A stretch of 64,000 nucleotides of DNA from NCBI GenBank assembly GCA_021234535.1, contig CM037840.1, positions 3,938,565-4,002,564 of the forward strand, in the 5' to 3' direction. Shown here in pieces: positions 1 to 13,203 of this stretch; the stretch's first letter is position 1; every line of letters starts with the position of its first letter. The DNA comes from Stichopus chloronotus. Lineage: Eukaryota > Echinodermata > Holothuroidea > Aspidochirotida > Stichopodidae. Under the pieces are notes generated by a model. That model did not search any database. It had not been told where the DNA came from and saw nothing but the letters and a program-made list of their open reading frames with translations. The position numbers and the translations under genes are program-made.

Positions 1-935
1 CATCATCATCATAATCCTCAGTAATAATGTAATTAGACTTGGTTGGCCATAAGTCACTTCCGTGAGGACAAAGAGCCCAAGGGCACTGAGTTGTTCCTTG
101 CACAGAAGTAAAAGGAGCATTTTGCATGATATCGTACAATATCCCACATGTGCTATTTCTAACCATGACCCTTCATATTCTGAAAATTCCAAAGTTACCT
201 TAATGCTAATGTGACATAATATCTGTAGAAAAAGAAACATATTTAATGATTTTATAACATGGCCCACATGTCCTGTTTCGGACTTTGGACCCTTAACAAT
301 GACAAACACCCAGGTGGAACCACTCCCATAGTACTAATGTGACCAACCGTCATCAACGTAACATACAATGTGTGAGAGAAGTATTTTGCATCATTCCTTG
401 TGCATGGACGGACTACATCTTTCAAAGAAAGAAAATGATAGTACTAGTAACTACTTTGAAAAGCAACGGGATTGGCATAAACACAGTTAAAAAAAAAAAG
501 AAAAATGAACGGTTCTTACACTTAGCGCCTACATAATGAATATTAAAAAGCGGATGTCTCACTGGTGTATCAAAAACATAATAAGCAAGTCATTGATCCT
601 TGGTGGCTATCGGAAATTGTAGTATTTGAGTGAAAGGAAGCACTGTATTTACAAATAACCCACAAACTAATCATATCATTGTGGCGCCAGTGACCATGAG
701 ATGTTTTGGTTAACTAAATATTCAATATTAATATACATTCTATTGGCTTGTTCAAACAACCACACGGTTGAATTGAATGAAAATTATTCACTGTACACCT
801 TTCGTCGTTATTTTAGGAGAATTTGAAATTATATCATGGTAGAATTAACCACCTGAAAATCTATTTCTTTTCCGAAATTGTTTGAATGGTACAATGAATA
901 GCGTTACGAAACTTTTGGACATTAAACTTCAATGT
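1..935. other. Non-coding stretch, no gene seen
   Basis: AT-rich sequence with no coding signal I can support. It opens with a short cat trinucleotide run. Around 129-219 and 248-345 two segments look like a weak tandem duplication: both contain cccacatgt, then a tgaccctt-like block, and both end in ctaatgtgac. The similarity is partial and could be an old minisatellite. The 65-residue open frame at 339-536 shows no domain-like pattern. Confidence 0.5.
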
Positions 936-1398
936 TTTTACTTCCTATCTGCCCTTGCAATCACTCTAAAGTAAAGTTCTCTATTTCGTTGTTATCAACT
1001 TTATCTAAGTTTGACTTAATTAATTCGAGTGGGGTGCATTGACAACATCCGGTGGTGGCGAGTTCCAAAAGCCATTATTGCACTTGGTAAAAAACTTCTG
1101 CCTAACAGTTTTTACTGCAACAAGCTTAACAATTTGAGCTGATGTCCGCGAGTGTTTGCGCTTACTGCTCTCTGAAAAAGCTGATTGTTAGCAACCAAAA
1201 CACCTTTCAAATCTTTTATAGTCTTTTAGACGTAGGACAAGGCAAGTTCAACTTGCGTAATCTATCAGGATAACTGAAGAAACTAAGTCCAGGAATCAGT
1301 TTGGTTGCACATCTCTGTACAGATTTAATGTCATCAACATTTCTCAAGATAAAGGGGGTGTAGGAATACCATACTCGGTAATGGATTTATATAACTAA
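936..1398 (-). mobile_element. LINE (non-LTR retrotransposon) remnant, C-terminal end of reverse transcriptase
   Basis: Read on the minus strand with frameshifts, this matches the region that follows the reverse-transcriptase core in CR1/L2/Jockey-type LINEs. Visible blocks in order are EYG, then DDIKSVQRCATKLIPGL, then YPDRLRKLNLP, then TVRQKFF, then FWNSPPPDVVNAP, and finally SNLDKVDN. In intact elements this part reads roughly 'LEYG..W.P....I..IE.VQRRATK.IPGL..L.Y..RL..L.LP' and ends with 'TVR..FF..R....WNSLP..VV.A....FK..LD'. The fragment has stops and frameshifts, lacks the catalytic FADD region and is a dead 5'-truncated copy. Family assignment beyond LINE is uncertain. Confidence 0.75.
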
Positions 1399-1544
1399 AG
1401 TAAGGAGTTACTTTCCAGAAAGCGAAAAGTTCTTCTGATGATACTCAAGCCGCCACTAGCCTTGGCAATTGCACCAGCAATAAGATCACGGAAGGTAAGC
1501 TCATGTCAACAAACACATGAAGATCTCTTTGACAAGTTTTTTTG

Positions 1545-1788
1545 TTTTTTCTTAGAACGTTTCCGGCCATCTTTGGGATTTGCAAAGCCCAACATTTTAT
1601 TGTACACTCCGCGCCATCTGATGGTGGCGCTCCCCTTAGATAGTAATAGTGCCAGCACTCACCCGCTCCCATATTTTTTTTCGTTCCACCGACTTGCGCT
1701 ATGGCTAACACCACTTTAAGGGGAAAAATTAGGGCAGATGCCCCCTTTCCTCACTTTCAATATCAAATCGACCTCCATGCTAGTAACA
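1545..1788 (+). repeat. Dispersed short repeat, copy A
   Basis: This segment recurs in the same orientation at about 56768-56993 and, partly, at 4898-4968. Shared blocks include ttccggccatct, gtgccagcactcaccc, a ttttcgttcc block, then atggct, ca, actttaa and finally actttcaatatcaaatcgac. It has no protein-coding potential. A SINE or MITE origin is possible but I did not see clear ends or a target duplication. The two overlapping open frames here (1438-1719 plus, 1445-1714 minus) are shadows of this repeat. Confidence 0.75.
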
Positions 1789-4700
1789 AAGATCAAAACA
1801 TCATGATAACTATTTCCTAAACCGGGGAAATGCTCAATATAAGAGCCAAGAAGACTTTTGACTCTTTCTATGTCTTGTAGAGTGCAATCGAACTACGTTG
1901 AAACGAAAAATGTCTTTTACAGAATTTAGAAAGACATTATCAACATAGCAAGTAGCAGCGAGGGATTGCCACTTAATACCGTTCAAGTTGGTAAGGCCCA
2001 TCAGCACACAATCAATCGAAAAAGCATCAGTAGCCTTACACAAAACCAGAAATTTTTGTCATTGTCGTGGAACTTAACGGACTCCTATGACACAATTAAT
2101 GCACAATGATTGTCTCTGACCTAGAACAATCTTTACCACAATCGCCTCAGAAAACTTGACATTGGTTTGAATAATCGAAGACTTCAAGCTCTTATGAATG
2201 TTCAATGCAACACCATGAACATTTTATCCTAGTTATGGTAAGGAACAAAATTTTCCAACTGCAAGGTAGTAAACTATTTTTTTTTTTAGCCACTATGCTG
2301 AATAGACATTAATGTTAATACAATAACCATCAAGCAACCATAAAGATTCAAAGACCTACTCACTCTGTTGCCAACGACAACGAGTATATTATAAGATATC
2401 TAGTAACTAGATCCTGTTCGTCAGTTTCACGTTTTGTACAATTCAGACTTCAATCTGTTACATTCTTCTTGTTCTCACTCACTGTGATCATACCCCATTT
2501 TGATAGGTTTGTAACATTTAAATCAATTTGCATTTAAATAAAACTTAAAACAAATTTGCTCAAAATTTTTCCCACTCATGCTTAAAAACAAGATTTAGTG
2601 GCCTTGGTTTATCCAAAGAGATCTGTGCCTGCAGCCTTTGATCCATTTCTGCTTCAGTTAAACGTAAGGAGTCAGGTTAATATACTAACAGCTAAATTCT
2701 CAAAATGCTCAGAGATCCAGTTCTAAAGACTTCCAGTATTGCGAATGTTTCTAACTTCGGGGTCTTCACTGTTTGACTCTGTCACACAAAAAACAATAGC
2801 ATTTGAATGTTTTTTTGTTTTTTCTTTTATGTTCAGAAAGTCCCTACGAACAGAGTGAGAATTCTCAACTACCTTGTGTCAACCATTAGTACTCAACCTA
2901 TAATGCTATTAATTTTACGACCGCATGTTTGGACCTCCTGTTGGAGGTCTCCAATTTGATTTTGAATTATCAGTAACATTTTTACCACGTGGCGGTTACA
3001 ATAACAACAAATTTTGTGAAAAACTGCAGTCTTGTTTTTACTGTCATTAAATAATGCTTCATACTGACCCTCAGGATTATTCTGACAAGAGGCATGAAAT
3101 CATAATTCTCACAACTCACCTGGATACCTTTTGTCGTCCTTGTGAACACAAACCCCGTAATCCGTCATTTATCACTACTTTTCTATCCTTATCTGCCTAA
3201 GAGGTTCTTGTATTCCATAAAGAAGCTGAATACATAATGATAAAAACAGTGATATAACTTCCTATCAATGCAAAAAGAAAACGTGTGCTAACTTCGCAAA
3301 ACTACAAACAAAACCCCCCACATATTTCGGCTACATCTATGTACACCATACAAACTTACCAGTGCGGACGCGACCAACCAGCAAACATCAAAGTAAAAGC
3401 TTCTCCACGGAACACAATCAAACACATACAGCTAAATAGAAGCAAGAGGCGGCAAATCCGCTGCAGGAAGAAAAGAAGGCAGCAAAATGGGAAAAATGAT
3501 ACGCATGAGCGAAAATAAAAGAGGAGAGTAACCACGCATGTGTCTTGAAGAGAAGCCAAGCACAATGTGGACAACACATACGTCATACATAACATACGGT
3601 CACTCACAATTAGTAAAATTATGAAACTGTTAGATCCTAATGAATTTACTTGAAGTCTAACAACACATATTGAGGCAGAAATTAAAGCAGCTTGACTGTT
3701 AGTTTTTTGTATGTATAAGTCGTTATAGATATTTGCACAACATAATAATAACGTGGTACTTGCACAATCTGGGAGATTCTCCCCCACCTCCTTTCAGGCG
3801 ATTTTCTCCTGAAACGAAGAAAAATCTGAAAACCACTAAAATATGGTACACCGCTTGGACGTTAAAACCAAGGGGCCAATCTTTTGAATCCCGCTGTTTA
3901 AGTCGTAAGTGCCAAGGAAGTTCAAAACTAGCATATATCCTGTTCGTGTTTATTAGTATTACCTCCAACTTCTTCAGACAGTGAAAGATAGTCTATCATG
4001 CAGGTTATGATAACATCTAAAATTGCAATGTGACCTTTGTGAAAGCCTCATTACTACTCGAACATTTTCACGTCACTGCATATGCATCTGTGTGCAAATA
4101 GTGACAGCTGAACACGTACACTGTACCATACACACTCCTTACCTATTTGCACAACTTCAGAGTTGCAATACTGTGCAGTTCTTAACGTTAAGAAACACTG
4201 GGAGAATTAAGTAACTTATTACTGAATTACGACGAAACACTAATATTTGCTCATTACTCACCACTGTCACGCACTACCAACGCTGCCGTCGTGGAAAACC
4301 CACCACACAAAGTACACACACCCTTGTATGTTTGTTCTACCGTACCTACACTGCAACTCGATACATCTGCGAGCGATAACGGGAACATGGAATGACTGTT
4401 ATGATTCTAAACAGGTTTTATTCATGAGGTCTCATGAATACACATCCTTAGGGTGAAAGAGAATCTACCAGACAATGCAGAGTTGCCACATGGTCGAGGG
4501 GGGTGAGACCGGACGCAAAGGGATCGGCGTCCTTTTCAGCTTTTCACCAAAGAAATAAGGTAAATAAAGATAAGAATGAGACAAGAATGCAAGAGAAAGT
4601 AAAGAAAATGCAAGTTTGAGTTTCTTGATACGAAAACAGTCACAATCACAGTAACAGTGAATCCTGCACTGCTCTATGAAAAAGTGTGGAACTGACGTGT

Positions 4701-4897
4701 TCTTCCCCATGCAAGTACTTTCCAGTGATACAAGAATATATGAATGATACATAATTTATGACCTCTACATCAGCTCAGCCCATCGATATGTATTACCATT
4801 TGCTTATATATACAATTGCCCTTATTGATTTGAGAAATTGCAAGTATGAGATCTCTGTTTCAAGACAACATATGCAGCTCATAACATCCAGGAAAAG
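1789..4897. other. Non-coding stretch, no gene seen
   Basis: About 3.1 kb of AT-rich sequence. Several open frames of 60-140 residues occur (for example 3356-3787 minus) but none shows a recognisable domain or a convincing splice-site context. No repeat structure was clear to me. Confidence 0.45.
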
Positions 4898-4968
4898 CCT
4901 TCCGGCCATCTAGAGAGTTTGAAAAGCAAAAATGTTCTTACACTCTCCGCGCCAACAGATGAATTTTA
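4898..4968 (+). repeat. Dispersed short repeat, partial copy C
   Basis: A truncated copy of the repeat at 1545-1788: it shares ttccggccatct, then a ...tttg.aaagc block, then acactc.cgcgcca.c.gatg. The match stops at about 4968 and is followed by AT-rich low-complexity sequence (taataataatcatcatt). Confidence 0.65.
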
Positions 4969-7900
4969 TTACAATACACACAAAAGAATTTATAAATAAA
5001 TAATAATAATCATCATTATTTTACAAATAATTTCCTTTTTTTTCTTAAATAATTTTTCAAATAATTTCAATATCACGTTTATATTCCTAATTATTTTTGT
5101 GTATGTACGTGAAACAATTAACAAGAACCATAGAGTTACGGCAGGATCTTAAGCCTTTGGAGCTTAGAGCGATGCAGTTCTGTATCCTGTACGTAAGAAA
5201 ACATAATGTTTATCATTATTTGTACATTTAGCATAGAATTCGATGACTCTTTGTTAAAACATTTACAATTCGTCTATTGTAAACATGTTCAAATTAATTT
5301 CCTATCGCAAATAGAGAAATGTGCACTGAGGATTAATAGAAACATTCATACCCTGCGTATGTTACATGTAGGGAGTTTAACTTAGTGTGAAATTGTGATA
5401 CATTCCAAATTCTGAAGGGCTCGTAAAATCGTTCAAGATCGAGTTGCTATCAATGTGTCGCCATGGAATGGAATAGAAGACCGGACGGCACAGTTTATTC
5501 ACTGTTGTTATCGTACAGTACATATTAGCATTTGTGAATTTGTGGCAGCCAACGTCTAGCGCTTCACAATTATATCAGTAGTTAGCGAATGTCTTCTAAA
5601 TTGGAAAAATATGTACGATAATAAGTAATCACTGCAGAAAATAGACGTCTAACAGACTTTAAGAGGGACAGTTAGTTCATGGTTCATATTAGATACAGAA
5701 TTGGCTACTGGCATCTGACATAAAGCCAATCTTCAAGTTCTAGAAAAACTAAAGAGAGGGCTCGTGTTCGCGGGCGCCGATGGTGAAAAATGAGTTTAAC
5801 ATCGTGATATAATGGGTTATGAACCAAAACGGCAGCCATCTCTTACATTAAACTGCCGTTCTATACGAACCAAGTCGATTCAGGACTTTGGAGCCACAAG
5901 AATCGTCCAGAAACAGGGTGAGGGGATTTCACAGGACATATCTTTGAAGAAACATCTGCTCTGTGCCATGTCACTTTATGGATAATTCTATGCGGTCCTC
6001 CGCCCTTTCTTCCCGAGTACAAATCTTATTATTTAAGAGACGTCGGTATTAGTATTGAATTTTGTAGGCCAAATTCATGTTGTCCCACAAACCTTTGAGT
6101 CACATTTTACTAATGTATGATATTTATCTTCAGACCAGCAGACAGTTGAGTTGATTGTCATACACACCATAGACGTACATACCTATATACAATCAACAAA
6201 GTTTGATAGCTCCGCGTACCTAACCTCCACTCCATGACGTCATCAAATCAGACTGTAGTCCGATTTCGGAGTATTTTCAGTTCAAAAGGGTATTTCCACA
6301 CGTGGGTCAAAATTGCATTCTCCCTCTTTCTCAATGTAATTACTGAATATGTGGAAGGTGACATTTTCTGTTCTTATGTTTTCCAATCTTTAGGCGTAGA
6401 TATGAAATGTCCCTACTTTGTGAAATATTCCAAAACTATGTATCATTTGACTTAATTAATTTTCATTTCTGAGTTGAGATCGCCTTAATGAAAAATTTGT
6501 GTTCTTTATAGTCCAACGTTAACAAATTAATCAACCTGACTTCGTAATACCTTACGGCTGACATATTATGGAAAAACATTCATTTAAGAATTTTTGCTTA
6601 AAATGGAATTCATTTTCATCCCTTGGGACTTTTGGTAGCTTTGACTTCTCTAAGAAAAAATAAAAAGAAAAACAATTGGGACAATCTACTAACTAATGAT
6701 TGCCTATTTCCCCTCATTGGAACATTGTGTTAACAACCCAAGGGGACACATGCATAAATATACCCACTAACACACAGCATTGCACTGATTTCGACCTTTG
6801 GGAAGGAATTAGTAATTAAAGGTAAATGGAAACTGTAAGTTCTGTAACAGTGAAAGTGTATAAAATCAATGCAGATAAAAAACAAGCAAAACGTAAGACA
6901 TATAAAAATGTGATATGTATCAGGATGACAATTTGGAGCAAAAAAAAAAAAAGGCTGTAGAAGCTATGGGAAGAAGCTGAAAGTAAAACGTTTTTTCCTC
7001 ATAGTAATGTGAGATGTCAGGACAAGACATGGCAGCAATAGACGCTCTGCATCTGAAATATTCATTTCTGTTTTTCGGGAGTGATCGACTCCAGAGAGGG
7101 AGGGTCAGCTCCAATAACCTTTTGACATATCTGACAGTGACGGATCACTTTGTGATACCTGAATGTGTCACACGGCTGAACCAGACAGTTATTGGCAACA
7201 TTCATGAGTATGTATTCTGAACAATAGCGCAGTAAATATTAATCATAGTGTACTGATTGACTTCATATGGTTTCAGTTTATAGCTGTTATCTTGCTTTCG
7301 GAATTTCCAAACACAGATTAGACATATGAGAGTGCTAGGAATGGTCAAAAAATGTCCTCTGTTGTATCCTTTGATAGAAAGTGTTTCACCTTTGTTCTCT
7401 TCCTCCAGAAGTACTGTCTCCTTGCATGGTTTGCTAGACATTGGGCAGAGCCATCAGTAGGGTTCAAAGGAGTCTCCTTGAGACCAATAGTTTGATTTGT
7501 CATCGTCAGATATATAGCTGGTGACAGATATATGTCATCAGCAAATTTGACCACGGGGGGGGGGGGGGGGCTCTGATTTTCAGTTTTAATAACTGATGTG
7601 AAATCAGTGGAATATAACTTTAGTGACGACTTGACAACCACGGGGTGTAGCAGTATACATTCAAGACCAGAACAAGTAATAAGTTGCTACCAATCTTGAC
7701 AAGGTGAGGACTTTTTGAAATCAAATCTAAAACAATTGCATTTGGAAGCAGGGAGCTTGACTTTAAATTGATGAGCCGTAAATATAATTTCAAAGGATAA
7801 AGCGCTAAAAGTATGCTGGTCAAGGTGAAAAACACTCTATACTAGTGTGAATGTAAATTATCCAAACTGCTGTAAATTATATAGGTGGATTCTTCTTAGC

Positions 7901-10900
7901 TAGGCTATAACCACACTAGACTATGTTGTAATACATTAAAATTTTAATGTGAATAGGGTGTAAAATATACTGTCTTAGATATTTTCCTAGGCCTATACTG
8001 CTTGAGTGTTACCTCTAACACATCATTCTGCCTTAATACAACTACAACTGCAATTGAAGCCCATCTGGGTCCCATGTAGGTAGTATGATGCCAAAGTAGC
8101 CTATATAGCCGACATGACACTCATCTGGAACCCATGTGGTTACATATATATTATTACATATATCTCACCCAGCTGAAGCCCAGATGCTCAGAGACATTCT
8201 GCTAGCTGGGACTGTTCTGCCTTAATACAATTGCAACCACAATGATCAGAATGCATCAAAACGCTAGGCTGGAAAGCCTAGCTTAGATACATACAATATT
8301 GCTTTATTTTTAGATCGACTCCACAGCATATTTATTGAGTAAGTTACTATACAACTTTCTCAAAAAGATTATTTCCTTCAATACATTACTCACTGATGCC
8401 TTAACCAAATTATTTTATTTTCTGTACCTAACGGGATTTTACTAAGTTAGTAGCATGAATAGTTGGATCAATAACATGAATCGCGGATCCATTTAGGTCT
8501 GTAAGCAAGGCCCACATACCTTTTGTAGGGGCCTAGCCTGTAGGCTATGCCATGGAAAGCTCATAGGACCTAACAACGGTAAAATGAATGACCAAGCTGA
8601 CTAGTTAAACTTTCAACAGCCAGAAAAAGTCACACTATGTGTTATTCCAGCATGAACACACTTACAATTTCTTCGTTGTGCTCCTGCAAATTTGGTCCAG
8701 ACTCTGCCTACAGGATTAGCCTAACGGTACGCAAATCGCACACCCGTTGCCGTAGTAACCCGCGCTTAAACAGCTATCCGGCCGTACGGTCACTTTGTAT
8801 TGCTTTTAGTTCACGTTACTGCATGTTAGGATAGAAGAAGTTAAGATTGACTGCAACGAGTTTCTAACTCTCACAAACTTGGCTTTGAAATAATTCTGGA
8901 ATTAAAATGCATAATCATCATGTCTTTAGGTTATTTGTCATTTTATGACACTGAAGACTAGAAATAGCATACCTGCGGCTGCAAGGAAAGAGTAAAGAAG
9001 AGTACAATCCCTTCATGATTGTTTACTTCAAGATGTTTCCGAGATTACAAGTCTTACATGCAACATGACCAGAACGTTGAAAATGTTGTTTTTTTTTGCT
9101 AAAACTGAAGTGTTACCTTATATTTTGAGAAAATTATGGCATGCCCGATTGGCAATAACAATAGCGATTACCACCAATAAACTAAAACATTTTTTCGTTA
9201 TTCTGGTGAGCTCAGGTTACCAATGGACTCCATGTAGGTGAATCCATATGGGACCCACATGATTTGTACCCAAGATCCTCTCTGGTTAGAATTTTACCTA
9301 GTTCTCAATCAACAATTTTTTATAAGTAAAAAAGTGTATCGACAGAGAAACACGTATATTCTGTCAAAGCTTTTTATTAAGCGAAAAAATGAATTCATCT
9401 AAAAAGCATGTTCAACTTGAAAAAGAAAACAGGCTGACGCCAAGATTTCCTCTTCCTACATACCGTGTAAGAGTTCGTTGTAGATGTAAGAACTGAAAAA
9501 GCTCTTTAGTTTAATTATGCTTGCTAGTAAATACTGTATATAGTAAAAGATCCATGCCACTGCACACACACGACTTCCACGTGCGGATCCAGGATTGTGA
9601 CAAATACTGCGTTCCCACGGAACCGGGCTTGCCCCGACCTTGAACTCCATGTTCAGCCCGGTGTTTTAAATCCGTGTCCTAACGAGTTGTAGACCACCTC
9701 GAAGCAGGGCAAAAGCTTCCTGCGCGAATTGTATACTATACATCTCTGCAGTGTTTACGTTGACCAATTGATGATGATGAAGCTACAGATTATCCAATGA
9801 TGCACAAAGGGGCTGTGTCTGCAGTATGCAAATGTAGCGTGCACTGCTTTTGTATGTCGCACAGTGCGGTGCATACACAACTGCAGGAAGTAGTTGGGCC
9901 GGCAACTCCACAGGCTTAATGATAATATATGCAATAGTGATGTAATATCATGGGATTTGCTATATGGCTTTGCTATAAGTTTGTAGAAAAAATACATCAA
10001 AAAGAGCTTGGATACTTGACTTCACGTATTTCTCATTATTAATGATCAGGCGTTATACGTTTTGACTGATCAATATCGATGACACGAGACCGCCCGTACT
10101 GCCATACTTGCACTCATTAGGGGAGGGGGATGCAACTATTATTTTTCCATGGAAATTCCACGGTAGCACTTTTTGTCATGTGGAAAGCCTGTTTGCATAA
10201 ATGTCAAGCATAAGCATATGGTAAACTAAGTTACAAAAGTGCATATTGGATACGAAAGGTTCCATGTAACTGGACTATTGGACTACCGGTACCATATACT
10301 TACCCTGTACTAACAATAAGCGTTCAACATGATGGTTTTACATGGCTTATAGTGATAGGGAGCTGTTGGCATATTGAGCAATAGGCGCATATCGTGAGGC
10401 TTGAATAGTGGGCTACGTTTATCGTTTACCAAAACATCTTAACAAATTGCAAAGGAACAACAATGTTGGAAGCTACGCCATGTTCCTTGTTTACCAAGGA
10501 GGTGAGCAAATTGAATCATGATGGCTATCAGTCACCATCTAACTTAAGCAGATGTCGTTGTGTACAATTGATGTTACACCTCGATTGGTGACATGAAAAA
10601 TAAATGTAGTACTACAAACTTAAGCAAGTTTCTGTATATTGTTTTAGGCATGTATGTCAGAAACAAAAAAAAGAAATCATCGAAACCACGCACTTGTGCG
10701 TTCTGGTTCATTCTTCTTCCTTTCAATTTCTGCAAAAGAAAGTTCAAATCACAACTTGTCACATCTATCAATTAAACAATTTTCTGCAAAATGTCCAAGT
10801 TTTCACTTCCCAAACCAGAAATACAAATGTCAGGATGTGATAAGTTGTCATTCAACATTTGGCGATTATTGTTAAGTTGCTAAGAAATGGGCGACATAAC

Positions 10901-12527
10901 TTTTCGCATTTATTTTTTAATTTCTCACGTACAAAAACAAGTGAACAAGTCAACATTTTGCATGAAATTATTAAATTGGCTGCATGTAATAAGGAATTGT
11001 CATGTGAGCATTTTGCAGTAAACTGTAGACTTATAAGGGCCCGGCACTTAGGTTTCTGTACATACTGTAAAGGCGCGTTCATACTACAACGATATCGGAT
11101 CGGATTACGATCCGATTTTTTTTATTTTTAGTAAATATCCTCTCCATCTCTGATCGGAAAGAACCAAAAATTTGTCAACTTGTGTAAAGATATGATTTGT
11201 ACCAGAGGACCACGGCCATGAAATGTTATCTAATTATTTCGTGACGTCACATCGACAGACAGCTTTTATCGGACACTCGTAGTCCGTTCTTTTTATACAC
11301 GTTAAACTATATATCCAAAACACCTTCAAAAAGATTCAATATACAGCAAAACTTGTTTGATAAATTTATACATTATTGGATATGCCATTAAAGGGACAAT
11401 TTCTTTCCTTTTTAGTTGATTGTAAACACGGGCATATATAAGTAATTTGATAAACGCTTTTCTTCGTTTTTCATGGCACAATTTGTCCATTGATTTTCCC
11501 TTGCTTCTAATTTCTCCCATTAAATAAATTTCAAACTGCCATAACTTTTGTGGAGTGATTTCCTTTTTGGGTTCCCAGTTTAAAAGAGCGAAGTGTTTCT
11601 TGACGTTCGTCAACTTTTTATCTTCATTTGAATACCTTTAGGGCCGTAATGATGACCCCACAAATACTGAATACTACACCCCTCACATGAAAGCTGGAGA
11701 ATATTTTGCCACCTTTCTACTTTTCCACGCCTGACAGGCATGCAGGAGTTACTGTACGTCACAACATTTGTCTCAACTGAATATAAAGAATTGGGAACTT
11801 CCCTTTCCAAAGATATAAAAACCTTTTCAATTGACCGAGAAACAAAAACCCAAAACAGAATTTTAAAGAACCAATAGTTGAGACTGTTTACTAAAATGTG
11901 ACTTGGTATTGCCGATCTATACTAGTTTCATATCCCACTTTACACATACATCTGCACGTAGCTGACCAAAACAGGACTACTGTCGCTGAAAAGAAGTCAG
12001 TGAAATCGCATATTTCGTGCGGAAAATATAAACAAAATCATTCCCTTTTCATATAAAGTAATTTTAACACTAGAATGATACATTGCATGAATTTTTGTGT
12101 GATTTTGTTCTTAATTTAAAGAAAAATTGGGATTTATTTTCTGGTGATCTCTTTGCAGAAATTTCAGTCTCAGTACACGTGGACTGTAGTTCTCTTGTCA
12201 TAGGAATGTTAGTTTAGGCAAGGATTCAAAAGACTTAATGATGAAATTACTAAGTTATATCTACGTTGCACTAATCAATATTCTAAGGAATCATTAAAGC
12301 TAATTATGGATAGACAAGGCAGGGCAGAACATTTTCTAGCAAAACATTCCAGAACTTTATCCAGAACTATAATATTGATCTCCCCTCTATCTAAATGATC
12401 TAGTTCCAATCAAAAGCCATGAAAAAGCCATACACAGAAAAAAAGAAAAACACCAAGTGATAGGTTACTCAAGCATGGATTAACTTTGCTCAGGAGGCTA
12501 GTAACGGGTGCACAGGTTTCCATATGT
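4969..12527. other. Long non-coding stretch, no gene seen
   Basis: About 7.5 kb without a gene I can support. It contains a run of 16 G at 7555-7570. A short direct duplication is marked by ctgccttaatacaa at about 8028 and again at about 8217, with related cccatgtgg/cccatgtagg blocks nearby and at about 9230-9270. A perfect hairpin lies at 11094-11116. The open frames here are short and lack domain-like patterns. Confidence 0.45.
11094..11116. repeat. Perfect short hairpin followed by a T run
   Basis: A 9-bp stem (atcggatcg paired with cgatccgat) around a 5-base loop, followed directly by a T-rich run. The preceding ggcgcgttcatactac block resembles the end of a non-autonomous transposon, but no matching second end was found. 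Confidence 0.6.
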
Positions 12528-12592
12528 GCAAAATGGTGCTAAATTTGATTTGAATCTGAACATATCTTCCATAAATTCCTACTTATTTTGAA
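12528..12592 (+). repeat. Diverged direct repeat, left copy
   Basis: Similar to 13137-13203. Both begin gcaaaatggtgc, then .atttg/c, then gaa, then at.tct, and end near tccttattttt / tcctacttatttt. Identity is moderate (roughly 70 percent by eye). It abuts the repeat at 12615-12857. Confidence 0.5.
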
Positions 12593-12614
12593 GGGGAATA
12601 GTGAGTTTAGAATT

Positions 12615-12857
12615 CACCAACATGCAAAGAAAATAGCTTTAATCATCGTTAAAACATTCCGTCTCATCAATAAATATGTAATGATTGTGCAAAGTTTGGG
12701 TAAACAAATTACTGTTGAGCAATAAATAACTGGATTTCTATCTGTTAGAAACTTATTTCTTGAAAAGAAGGATACAGTTCTTCCTTATTTTGAAGGATAT
12801 ATCACTCTATGTCCTTAAACATTGGTCTAAAAACATGATTGTTTTCTGTAAAACAAA
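12615..12857 (+). repeat. Dispersed repeat, copy 1 (partner at 33184-33488)
   Basis: Shares a series of blocks in the same order and orientation with 33184-33488: caaagaaaatagctttaat, then ctcatcaata, then aacaaatta, then acttatttcttgaaaagaag, then ccttattttgaa, then tatgtcc and gttttctgtaaaacaaa. The second copy is longer because of small insertions. The reading frame 12760-13083 overlapping it has no known domain and is best read as repeat-derived. Confidence 0.75.
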
Positions 12858-13136
12858 TTATTTCCATTTAATGATTTTACATTTTCTTTTTTGTCCCGCG
12901 TGCGTTGAAAAATATATATTGTGTAATATACCTTACCTTGTTAATTTAGAGGGGCAATATGACGTTTCAGATTACTATATTGAAATATTGGTACACCTAT
13001 ATGCCCCCACACTTTTCCTAATCATAATAATCGCGCTATATTCAGCTTCCTTAAATTTGGGCATAGCGAGAATTAAATGTTAGGGGGCGGTCCATGGGGG
13101 CAGGTCTAAGGCTAGCTCATAGAGGGTGCGCTAGAT

Positions 13137-13203
13137 GCAAAATGGTGCCACATTTCAAGCTGAACTTAAATTTAATATATCTCCAGGAATCCTTATTTTT
13201 CAA
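13137..13203 (+). repeat. Diverged direct repeat, right copy
   Basis: Partner of 12528-12592; see that entry. The pair flanks the dispersed repeat copy and may reflect a local duplication or the two ends of one decayed element. Confidence 0.5.

Noticed and set aside
3356..3787. 143-residue minus-strand open frame, one of the longest in the window
   Set aside because: No domain, no conserved Cys spacing and no supporting context; the length is possible by chance in 64 kb.
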